A stretch of DNA of 64,000 nt from RYN-230 sp963704995. Lineage in GTDB: Bacteria; Actinomycetota; Actinomycetes; Streptosporangiales; Streptosporangiaceae. Positions within the stretch are counted from its first letter, which is position 1. Every line of letters starts with the position of its first letter. The stretch is from assembly GCA_963704995.1 (NCBI GenBank), contig CAVPIM010000013.1, positions 8,570-72,569 on the forward strand, read 5' to 3'. Below the pieces are notes generated by a model. The model ran no database searches. It saw nothing but the letters and a program-made list of their open reading frames with translations, and had not been told where the DNA came from. Below are positions 43,660-51,352 of this stretch, one piece after another. A program made the position numbers and the translations under genes.

Positions 43660-45108
43660 GTGGAGCCAGACAACGAAACTCATGCAGCCGACGGAACCCC
43701 GCCCCGCCCCGCCGCCACCACCCTCGGCGAGCTGCGCGCCAGCGGGCACGAGTTTGAGACCGTAAAAGAGGAGCTCCGGCGCAACCTGCTGGCCAGGATG
43801 CGCGCTGGTGAGAACAGGTTTCCCGGGATCGTCGGGTTCGACCAGACCGTGCTCCCGCATGTGGAGCGGGCCCTGCTGGCCGGCCACGACACGATCCTGC
43901 TGGGCGAGCGGGGCCAGGGGAAGACACGCCTGATCCGGACCCTGTCCGTCCTGCTCGACGACTGGACGCCCGCGGTCGCGGGCTGTGAGATCAACGACCA
44001 CCCCTACCAGCCGGTCTGCGCGCGGTGCCAGCGCCTGGCCGCCGAGCTGGGCGACGACCTGCCGGTCAGCTGGCGGCACCGCAGCGAGCGCTACGGCGAG
44101 AAGCTGGCCACCCCGGACACCAGCGTGGGTGACCTGATCGGCGACATCGACCCGGTCAAGGTGGCCGAGGGCCGGACGCTGGGCGACCCGGAGACCATCC
44201 ACTTCGGCCTGGTGCCGCGGACCAACCGCGGCATCTTCTGCCTCAACGAGCTTCCCGACCTGGCCGAGCGGATCCAGGTCGCACTGCTCAACGTGCTGGA
44301 GGAACGGGACATCGGGGTCCGCGGCTACGCGCTGCGGCTGCCGCTGGACCTGGTCCTGGTGGCCAGCGCCAACCCGGAGGACTACACCAACCGCGGCCGG
44401 ATCATCACCCCGCTGAAGGACCGCTTCGGCGCGGAGATCCGCACCCACTACCCGCTCACGCTGGACGAGGAACTCGCCCTCACCACCCAGGAGGCCCTGG
44501 TCGCCTGGGACGGCGCGGACCCCGGCGCGGTCCTGCCCGAGCACCTGGTGGAGGTCATCGCGCGGTTCACCCGGCTGGTCCGGTCCTCGCCCGCGGTGGA
44601 CTCGCGGTCCGGGGTCTCGGCCCGGTTCGCCATCGCCGCGGCCGAATCGGTGGCCGCCAGCGCGGTCCGCCGGGCCGCGCTGACCGGGGAGGCGCAGCCG
44701 GTCGCCCGGATCTGTGACCTGCCGCCGATCGTGGGCAGCCTGCGCGGCAAGGTCGAGTTCGAGGTCAGCGAGGAAGGCCGGGAGGCCGAGGTGCTCGAGC
44801 ACCTGCTCCGGCGGGCCATCGCGGACACGTTCCGGTCCCGGCTGGGCAGCGCCGACCTGAGCGGGCTGCTGGCCACGTTCGAGGAAGGCGGCTCGGTGGA
44901 GACCGGCGACATGGTCCCCGCGGCCACCCTGCTGAACCGGATCGGCGAAGTCCCCGGGCTGGCCCGGATCATGGACCGGCTGGGTATGGACGGCGGTGAG
45001 TCGTTCGGCGAGGCCGCTGCGGCACTGGAGTTCGCGCTCGAGGGCCTGTACCTGATGCGGCGGCTGTCCAAGGACGTGATCGATGGCAGCGCGGTCTACC
45101 GCACCTGA
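43660..45108 (+). CDS. MoxR/magnesium chelatase-type AAA+ ATPase
   Basis: A 482-residue AAA+ ATPase. Walker A is LLGERGQGKTRLIR near residue 80. The Walker B region is FCLNELPDLAERIQVALLNV, and the sensor region DLVLVASANPEDYTNRGRII is typical of the magnesium chelatase I/MoxR group. A short insertion with CEINDHPYQPVCARC after Walker A could bind metal. The C-terminal part is helical. The GTG at 43660 has no clear ribosome binding site; TAGTGT at 43647-43652 is placed as for a leaderless start. It pairs with the VWA gene at 45163, as usual for such MoxR-VWA chaperone pairs. Confidence 0.9.
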   Translation: MEPDNETHAADGTPPRPAATTLGELRASGHEFETVKEELRRNLLARMRAGENRFPGIVGFDQTVLPHVERALLAGHDTILLGERGQGKTRLIRTLSVLLDDWTPAVAGCEINDHPYQPVCARCQRLAAELGDDLPVSWRHRSERYGEKLATPDTSVGDLIGDIDPVKVAEGRTLGDPETIHFGLVPRTNRGIFCLNELPDLAERIQVALLNVLEERDIGVRGYALRLPLDLVLVASANPEDYTNRGRIITPLKDRFGAEIRTHYPLTLDEELALTTQEALVAWDGADPGAVLPEHLVEVIARFTRLVRSSPAVDSRSGVSARFAIAAAESVAASAVRRAALTGEAQPVARICDLPPIVGSLRGKVEFEVSEEGREAEVLEHLLRRAIADTFRSRLGSADLSGLLATFEEGGSVETGDMVPAATLLNRIGEVPGLARIMDRLGMDGGESFGEAAAALEFALEGLYLMRRLSKDVIDGSAVYRT

Positions 45109-45162
45109 GCCGCGTACCGCGGCGGCGCACCGGGTCAGCCTAGGGAAAGGTAGGCCAGCGCA

Positions 45163-47133
45163 GTGAGTGGCTACCGGTATGGCGAGTACCACGACGGCCC
45201 CGATCCGCTGGCGCCGCCGTTCGACGCCCGCGGCGCCCTGGACGAGCTGGGCGACGCGGTACTGGACGGGGCCGACCCGTCCAGCGCCCTGCGTGACCTG
45301 CTGCGCCGCGGGGTGAACGGCCGCCGCGGCCTGGATGACTTGCTGCGCCGGGTCCGCGACCGGCAGCGCGAGATCCGCAGCCGCGGCCGGCTGGACGGCA
45401 TCCTGGAGGAAGCCCGGGCGCTGCTGGACACGGCGGTGGGCCAGGAGCGGGCCGAGCTGTTCCCCGACCCCAGCGACGAGGCCCGGCTGCGCGAGGACGA
45501 GCTGGACGGGCTGCCGTCGGACACCGCGCAGGCCATCCGCAGGCTGGCCGACTACAACTGGCGCAGCCAGACGGCCCGGGAGACGTTCGAGCGGCTCAAG
45601 GACCTGCTCCGCAGCGAGGTCCTGGACAGCCAGTTCCGCGGCATGAAGGAGGTGCTCCAGCAGCCTGACCCGGAGTCCATGCAGCGGGTCAAGGACATGC
45701 TGGCCGACCTCAACCAGATGCTGGAGGCGGACGCCCGGGGCGAGCACACTCAAGGCGACTTCGACCGCTTCATGCAGCAGTACGGGGAGATGTTCCCGGA
45801 GAACCCGGCCGACCTGGAGGAGCTGGTCGACTCGCTGGTCCGCCGGGCCACCGCGGCGCAGCGCCTGCTCGGCTCGCTCACCGAGGGACAGCGCGACGAG
45901 CTGGCCGCGCTGATGGAGCAGACGCTGCAGGACGCCGGGCTGGCCGCGGAGATGTCCCGGCTGTCCGACGCGCTGCGCGCCCGCCGGCCGGAGATGGACT
46001 CGGCGGCCTGGTCGGGCGACCCGATGACCGGCGACGAGCCACTACCCCTCAGCGACGCCACCACGGCCCTGGCCGACCTCGCCGACCTGGCCGACCTGGA
46101 GGCCGAGCTGCGCCAGGACTACCCGGGGGCGCGCCTGGACGACATCGACGAGGCCGCGGTCCGCCGCGCCCTGGGCCGCCAGGCCGTGGACGACATGGAG
46201 GCGCTCCGGCAGACCGAGCGGGAGCTGGAGAAGCAGGGCTACCTGCAGCGCAACGCGGGCCAGCTGGAGCTCACCGCGAAGGCGGTCCGGCGGCTGGGCG
46301 AGACCGCGCTGCGCCGGGTCTTCGCGGACCTGCCCGAGGGCGGCTACGGGGAGCACGAGCAGCGGGACGCCGGGCAGGCTGGCGAGTACACGGGCGCCAC
46401 CCGCCGCTGGCAGTTCGGCGACGAGCAGGCCATCGACGCGCCCGCCACCGTGCGCAACGCGCTCCTGCGGGAGGCGGGCACGCCGCGCGACGGTGAGCAG
46501 GCCCGGGTCCGGCTGTCCGGCCGCGACTTCGAGGTCGGGGAGACCCAGCGGCGCGCGTCCGCGGCCGTGTGCCTGCTGGTCAACCTGTCGTACTCGATGG
46601 CGCTGCGCGGCACCTGGGGCGCGGCCAAGCAGACCGCGCTGGCCCTGCACGCGCTGGTGCGCAGCCGGTTCCCGCAGGACTCCATCCAGGTCATCGGGTT
46701 CTCCAACTACGCCAGGGAGCTGCGCGAGACCGACCTGGCCGGGCTGGGCTGGGACATGGTCCAGGGCACCAACCTGCACCACGCGCTGGTGCTGGCCGGG
46801 CGCTACCTGGACCGGCGGCCCGAGCATGACCCGGTGGTCCTGATCGTGACCGACGGTGAGCCGACCGCGCACCTGCGCCGGGACGGGCGGTCCTGGTTCG
46901 ACTGGCCGCCTGCGCCGGAAACGATCCAGCTCACGCTGGCCGAGGTGGACAAGATGACCCGGCGGCACGCGTCGCTGAACGTGTTCATGCTGGCCGAGGA
47001 CGAGCGGCTGACCGACTTCGTGAACGAGGTGGCCCGGCGCAACGGCGGCCGGGTCCTGCACGCGGTGCCGGAACGGCTCGGCGAGTTCGTGGTCCGTGAC
47101 TTCCTGCGGACCCGCCGCGAGGCGCGCCGGTAG
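45163..47133 (+). CDS. VWA domain protein, partner of the MoxR ATPase
   Basis: A 656-residue cytosolic protein with no signal peptide or membrane helix. A long helical N-terminal region contains an Leu-Ala-Asp repeat (ALADLADLADLE). The C-terminal von Willebrand A domain begins near residue 460. The MIDAS site is VNLSYSM at about residue 474, so the usual first Asp is Asn; the Thr (VQGTNLHHAL) and second Asp (IVTDGEPTAH) are present. RBS AGGGAAAGG precedes the GTG start. MoxR-VWA pairs act in complex assembly, and this one is 54 bp behind its ATPase. Confidence 0.88.
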   Translation: MSGYRYGEYHDGPDPLAPPFDARGALDELGDAVLDGADPSSALRDLLRRGVNGRRGLDDLLRRVRDRQREIRSRGRLDGILEEARALLDTAVGQERAELFPDPSDEARLREDELDGLPSDTAQAIRRLADYNWRSQTARETFERLKDLLRSEVLDSQFRGMKEVLQQPDPESMQRVKDMLADLNQMLEADARGEHTQGDFDRFMQQYGEMFPENPADLEELVDSLVRRATAAQRLLGSLTEGQRDELAALMEQTLQDAGLAAEMSRLSDALRARRPEMDSAAWSGDPMTGDEPLPLSDATTALADLADLADLEAELRQDYPGARLDDIDEAAVRRALGRQAVDDMEALRQTERELEKQGYLQRNAGQLELTAKAVRRLGETALRRVFADLPEGGYGEHEQRDAGQAGEYTGATRRWQFGDEQAIDAPATVRNALLREAGTPRDGEQARVRLSGRDFEVGETQRRASAAVCLLVNLSYSMALRGTWGAAKQTALALHALVRSRFPQDSIQVIGFSNYARELRETDLAGLGWDMVQGTNLHHALVLAGRYLDRRPEHDPVVLIVTDGEPTAHLRRDGRSWFDWPPAPETIQLTLAEVDKMTRRHASLNVFMLAEDERLTDFVNEVARRNGGRVLHAVPERLGEFVVRDFLRTRREARR

Positions 47134-47227
47134 CGCGCCGGGCCAGTACCGGGGCGCGCCGTTAACCTTTCCGGCGTATCCTCCGGAAGAGGGGGTCGGC
47201 CGCGCGTCCCGGGTACCTGCAGGGCCG

Positions 47228-47290
47228 CTGCGGCACGCCTCCGAAAACAAGGGATAGATTTTGCTTTAGGGCTTTTCGGACGTGCCGCAG
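47228..47290. promoter_or_regulatory. Interrupted hairpin in the leader of the small membrane protein
   Basis: Arm 1 is CTGCGGCACG then CCGAAAA (47228-47237, 47241-47247). Arm 2 is TTTTCGG then CGTGCCGCAG (47273-47279, 47281-47290). They pair 7 and 10 bp, with a 3-by-1 internal loop and a 25-nt A/T-rich end loop. It ends 96 bp before the next gene start. It could be a terminator for the VWA gene or a structured leader. Confidence 0.5.
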
Positions 47291-47386
47291 ACACCCGGAT
47301 CTCGTAGTAGCGTTCGGCCGTTACAGCTATGGGCGGGCCGAAGGGGTGGCAGCTGGGCCGGGCCTGCATATCTCTAGGAGGATCTC

Positions 47387-47656
47387 GTGAGTACTGTCAC
47401 TGAATCAGGCACGCGCTCTTCGGGGAAGCGAATCGGCGCCCTGATTCTCGCCATCGTGGGCATTCTGCTGGTCATCCTGGCCCTGATCTACATGACGACC
47501 GCGGCCGGTTCCCTGCCCAGCTTCATCCCCGGCCACCTCAACGGTTCCACTGGGCACCACCCGCTCCGCGCGGGCGTGGCTCTCGTGGTGGGCCTGGTCC
47601 TGCTGGGCGGCGCCTGGTGGCTCGGCTTCGGCGGTAAGAAGTCCGCCCGCAGCTAA
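47387..47656 (+). CDS. Small membrane protein with two helices
   Basis: An 89-residue protein. Helices lie at IGALILAIVGILLVILALIY and ALVVGLVLLGGAWWLGFG, separated by a Gly/His-rich loop (PGHLNGSTGHHPLR). It ends with a basic KKSARS. The GTG start has an excellent AGGAGG RBS at 47376 or so. I do not recognise a family. It is preceded by a 253-bp gap with a long hairpin. Confidence 0.7.
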   Translation: MSTVTESGTRSSGKRIGALILAIVGILLVILALIYMTTAAGSLPSFIPGHLNGSTGHHPLRAGVALVVGLVLLGGAWWLGFGGKKSARS

Positions 47657-47736
47657 GGACCTCGGCGCTGGTCACGATTTGCACACCGGGCCGCCCCCGC
47701 TTCGGCCGGGGGCGGCCTCACCCCTAGGATCATGGC

Positions 47737-48322
47737 ATGTCTTTTACCGACCGGTTGCTGCTGTGGTTCCATATCGGTTTCGTCATTTTCGCCATTGGCC
47801 CGGTCACCATCGCGACCATGTCCACACCGCGTTATATCCGGGCCCGCAACGTGGGCGTGCTCCGCTACCTGTCCCGGATGACCCGGATCTTCGGTGCGGC
47901 GTCGCTCGGCGTGCTGCTCTTCGGGATCATCGAGGGCCAGTCTCTGCACGACATGACCAAGACGTGGGTGACCGCGTCGATGACCCTGTTCGTGGTGGCC
48001 CTGGTCCTGCTCCTGCTCATCATGCGGGACCAGCACAAGGCGATCGTCGCCGTGGAGAGCAGCCTCGCGGCGGCCCCGGAGGCGGCCACGGTGGCCGCGC
48101 CCGCGGCCGCGCCCGGCCGCGCAGTCCGCATCAGCCGACGCCGCCGTGCCGCCCGGGGCCGAGCCCACCGCGGCGGACGTGGAGCCCGCCCCGGAGGCGG
48201 CCACCGGCACGGCGGCGCAGGTGCACGTGGCCACCGTGGAGCGCGGCCGGATCGCCTCGCTGGCCGGCGTGGTCAGCCTCATCTGGCTGGTCATCCTGGT
48301 GCTGATGGTCTGGAAGCCCTGA
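47737..48322 (+). CDS. Membrane protein (DUF2269-like), frameshifted
   Basis: Predicted about 194 residues in two frames. The first (ATG 47737) holds three helices (LLLWFHIGFVIFAIGPVTIA and others) with the STPRYIRARNVGVLRYLSRM loop. The frame then leaves near 48115-48125, where one extra base in a GC-rich stretch restores a frame encoding an Ala/Pro/Glu linker and a fourth helix (LAGVVSLIWLVILVLMVW) ending at TGA 48320-48322. The resemblance to DUF2269 integral membrane proteins is moderate. Function unknown. Confidence 0.65.
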
Positions 48323-48349
48323 GCGGTCCTGACACCCTGAGCCCTGGAC

Positions 48350-49522
48350 TTAGAGTCCGGCCAGCGCCTCGCGCAGGTCCTCGATCAGGTCCGCACACGT
48401 CTCGATGCCGACCGACAGCCTGATCAGGTCGTCCGGGACCTCCAGCGGCGAGCCGGCCACCGAGGCGTGCGTCATCCGGCCGGGGTGCTCCACCAGCGAC
48501 TCGACCCCGCCCAGCGACTCCCCCAGCGTGAACAGCCGGGTCCGGCCGCAGGCGGCGACGGCGGCGTCGGCGCCGCCGCGGACCCGGAACGACACCATCC
48601 CGCCGAAGTCCCGCATCTGCTTGGCGGCCACCTCGTGGCCCGGGTGCCTGGGCAGCCCCGGGTAGCGCACCTCGGTCACCGCCGGGTGCCCGGCCAGCAT
48701 GTCCGCCACCCGCGCCGCGTTCCGTGAGTGCTGCTCCATCCGGACGGCCAGCGTCTTCACTCCCCGCAGCGTCAGCCACGCGTCGAACGGGCCCGCCACG
48801 GCGCCGGTCGCGTTCTGCAGGAACGCGAGCCGCTCGCCCAGCGCCGGGTCAGCCACCACCACCGCCCCGCCGACCACGTCCGAGTGACCGCCGAGGTACT
48901 TGGTGGTGGAGTGGACCACCGCGTCCGCCCCGAGCGCGAGCGGCTGCTGGAGGTACGGGGAGGCGAACGTGTTGTCCACCACGAGCAGCGCGCCCGCCTG
49001 GTGCGCGACGTCCGCGAGCGCGGCGATGTCCGCGATGGACAGCAGCGGGTTGGTCGGCGTCTCGGCCCACAGCACCCGGGCCGGGCGCTCGGCGAGCGCG
49101 TCCCGGACCGCGGCGATATCGGTGAGCGGCACCGGCCGGTAGCTCACCCCCCACTCCGACAGCACCCGGGCCATCAGGCGGAACGTCCCCCCGTAGGCGT
49201 CGTCGGGGATCACCACATGGTCGCCCGGGGCGCACACCGCCCGCAGCAGGCAGTCCTCGGCCGCCATCCCGGACGCGAACGCCAGCGCGCGGCTGCCGCC
49301 CTCCAGTGCGGCCAGGCACTCCTCGAGGGCCCGCCGGGTGGGGTTCGCGGTCCGCGAGTACTCGTAGCCGTCGCGCAGGCCGCCCACGCCGTCCTGCTTG
49401 TAGGTGGACACCTGGTAGATAGGCGGGACCACGGCGCCGGTCCGCGGGTCAGGCTCCTGGCCCGCGTGGATGGCCAGCGTCTCGAACCCGCCGCCCGGGA
49501 TGCCGTCAGAGTTGATCGTCAC
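48350..49522 (-). CDS. metB: Cystathionine gamma-synthase
   Basis: A 390-residue PLP enzyme of the Cys/Met metabolism family. The PLP Lys is in VHSTTKYLGGHSDVVGG near residue 210. The active-site Tyr/Arg motif is GYEYSRTANPTR, and SLGGVESLVEHPGRMTH is the family signature. It joins an activated homoserine to cysteine, or acts as cystathionine gamma-lyase in actinomycetes. GTG start. Together with cbs at 53513 it makes a transsulfuration pair, separated by the two DyP-like genes. Confidence 0.9.
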   Translation of the reverse strand: MTINSDGIPGGGFETLAIHAGQEPDPRTGAVVPPIYQVSTYKQDGVGGLRDGYEYSRTANPTRRALEECLAALEGGSRALAFASGMAAEDCLLRAVCAPGDHVVIPDDAYGGTFRLMARVLSEWGVSYRPVPLTDIAAVRDALAERPARVLWAETPTNPLLSIADIAALADVAHQAGALLVVDNTFASPYLQQPLALGADAVVHSTTKYLGGHSDVVGGAVVVADPALGERLAFLQNATGAVAGPFDAWLTLRGVKTLAVRMEQHSRNAARVADMLAGHPAVTEVRYPGLPRHPGHEVAAKQMRDFGGMVSFRVRGGADAAVAACGRTRLFTLGESLGGVESLVEHPGRMTHASVAGSPLEVPDDLIRLSVGIETCADLIEDLREALAGL

Positions 49523-49568
49523 AGATCACACTCTGCCACGGCGGGACCGCTGCCCAGCTCAACTCGCC

Positions 49569-49633
49569 GGTCAACTCAGCCGGTCAGTTCAGCCGGTCAG
49601 TTCAGCCGGTCTGTTCAGCCGGTCAACTCGACC
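49569..49633 (-). repeat. Five 13-bp tandem repeats across the stop codon of DyP-like gene A
   Basis: Units (plus strand) GGTCAACTCAGCC, GGTCAGTTCAGCC twice, GGTCTGTTCAGCC and GGTCAACTCGACC run from 49569 to 49633. The TGA stop of the minus-strand gene (49615-49617) lies inside the fourth unit. The array fills the gap to metB. Confidence 0.85.
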
Positions 49634-51117
49634 AGCGGGAAGGCCCGGTGCCGGCGCGGCGGGCAGAGGAAGTTCTGCCGCCGGGTGGCAGTGATGAACC
49701 GCTCCAGGCCGTTGTCGCTCGGATCGACGCCAAACTGCGCCTGCAGGTCCAGCGACGCCTGGTTGACCCGCATCGACCGGAAGAAGTCCGCCGACGGCAC
49801 GAAGATGGTGAACTGCAGCTTCGGCTGGCTGCTGCCGCCGGGGACATCCATGTTGTCGAAGCCGGGACCGTCCATCCGGATGTGGATCGGGGTTCCGTCC
49901 GCGGCCCGCGAGGACCGCTGCAGGCAGGACAGGTGACCCATCCGGCGCTCCGTCTGGCCCGTGGCCGGATCGACATTGGTGCCGATGCCCCGCGCGGTCC
50001 GCGCCGCGTAACCCGTCCCGTTGTTCACGTTCGGCAGGAAGGCCGGGCCGCCACCGTCGGTGAACTGGTCCGTGTTGCCCGGGACACTGTTCGGCGCGTG
50101 GAACATGTACTGGTCCCGCTCCACGAACGTGCCGTCGCTGCCAGGCGCCGAGGTCGCGGTGTCCATGTCGAAGAACTGGAGCATGTCCAGGATGTCGTGG
50201 GACAGGTGCTGGATCGAGCCGTTGTCGAAATAGTCCCCGACGTTCGCGGTGGTGACCTTGGCCGACGAGTTGCCCGCGAAGGTGCAGATGGCGGCGGGCC
50301 CCGCGCCGTTGGTCTGCTGGTCCGCGAAGCCCATCCACATCGGCGACTGGTGCTGGATGAAGTTGGCGAACGGCAGGCCGTTTTCCCGCGCCACCGCCTG
50401 CGGCAGGCCAATCTGGGCGAACATGTACCGGCTGGAGGTGAAGGTAAGCAGGCCGCGCAGCGCCGGCGAGGTGGTCGCCTGGCCGCGCAGCGTGTCGCTG
50501 CCGCCCAGCCAGGCCAGCACGTCGGAGACGAACGATGGGTTGTCGCTGCGCAGTGTCAGCAGCATGTCGTTGGACTCGATGGCGACCGGCACGTTGTAGC
50601 GCAGCTTGGTGATCCCGGGGTTCGCCGGGCTCACGTCGGTCGGGCTGGGCACCGCTTCCTCCAGCACGTACCGGCTGGTGCTGGAGGCCAGCCGCGGCAT
50701 GTGGCTGGACACGAGGCTGCCGGTCAGCCCCCCCGGCAGCCTGCTGAAGTAGGGGATCCCGTAGGACACGAAGGTCAGGATGTTCGTGGCGTTGAAGGCG
50801 TAACTGGTTTCAATCTGGCTGAGCGCATCGGCCAGCATCGTCTGGTCGGCGAGGGTCGGGGTCCGCTGCAGCCGCCCGGTGACGAACACCGTGTGCACGG
50901 GCGGCATCTGGAAGACCACCCCCGTGTCCGAGGTCTGCGGCGGCGTGGTCATCAGCGCGGCGATGTCGAACTGGATGTCCGGTAACGCGGTGGCGGCGTC
51001 GGCCCGCTGCGGGGCCCAGGCTAAGGGGCCCGCCATTTCCAGGGCGCTCACGGCCAGCGCCAGCGCACTTGCGCTCTTGAGCGCGTTGCGGCGTGAGATC
51101 AGCGGGGGCTGATTCAT
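49615..51117 (-). CDS. Tat-exported DyP-peroxidase-like protein, paralogue A
   Basis: A 500-residue protein. A twin-arginine signal (SRRNALKSASALALAVSAL, residues 8-27) suggests export of a folded, cofactor-bearing protein. The body has an early FVSYGIPYFSRLPG, a GFADQQTNGAGP stretch at the place of the DyP GxxDG motif, FDNGSIQHLSHDILDMLQFF with a candidate haem His, and GHLSCLQRSSRAADGTPIHI. The C-terminus is TRRQNFLCPPRRHRAFPLVE. This resembles the DUF7405/DyP-like group rather than a canonical DyP, since the catalytic GxxDG Asp is followed by Gln. GAGGAGA precedes the ATG. Confidence 0.65.
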   Translation of the reverse strand: MNQPPLISRRNALKSASALALAVSALEMAGPLAWAPQRADAATALPDIQFDIAALMTTPPQTSDTGVVFQMPPVHTVFVTGRLQRTPTLADQTMLADALSQIETSYAFNATNILTFVSYGIPYFSRLPGGLTGSLVSSHMPRLASSTSRYVLEEAVPSPTDVSPANPGITKLRYNVPVAIESNDMLLTLRSDNPSFVSDVLAWLGGSDTLRGQATTSPALRGLLTFTSSRYMFAQIGLPQAVARENGLPFANFIQHQSPMWMGFADQQTNGAGPAAICTFAGNSSAKVTTANVGDYFDNGSIQHLSHDILDMLQFFDMDTATSAPGSDGTFVERDQYMFHAPNSVPGNTDQFTDGGGPAFLPNVNNGTGYAARTARGIGTNVDPATGQTERRMGHLSCLQRSSRAADGTPIHIRMDGPGFDNMDVPGGSSQPKLQFTIFVPSADFFRSMRVNQASLDLQAQFGVDPSDNGLERFITATRRQNFLCPPRRHRAFPLVELTG

Positions 51118-51307
51118 GACGGGTCTCCTCGGGGTATAGGCGGGGGAAAGACCGCGTCAAACGTAGTCCGGGCCGCAGTGGCAGGCGAGTCTCATCATGG
51201 AAATGTGCCTGCCGTTATGGCGATTCCCCGGAAACTAGCCTGGAGCAGGCTGAAATTTTCTGAATATAAGAATTGGTTTCAGCGATTGCCGGCCGGGGGA
51301 AACGGCG

Positions 51308-51345
51308 GCCGTGCTGCTCCCCGGGGCCGAAGGGAGCAGCACGGC
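51308..51345 (-). terminator. Terminator after DyP-like gene B
   Basis: Perfect 14-bp stem: GCCGTGCTGCTCCC (51308-51321) with GGGAGCAGCACGGC (51332-51345) around a 10-nt loop. It begins 8 bp past the gene B stop on the minus strand, so genes A and B are probably separate transcripts. Confidence 0.8.
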
Positions 51346-51352
51346 GTTCACG

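Noticed and set aside
43279..45753. 824-codon minus-strand frame across ilvA, MoxR and VWA genes
   Set aside because: Composition-driven shadow of well supported genes on both sides.
49523..49568. Possible SAM riboswitch before metB
   Set aside because: The gap to the next gene is short and lacks any kink-turn or SAM-box features I could recognise.
49569..49633. Possible CRISPR-like array
   Set aside because: Units are 13 bp in direct contact with no spacers, so it is a simple tandem repeat.
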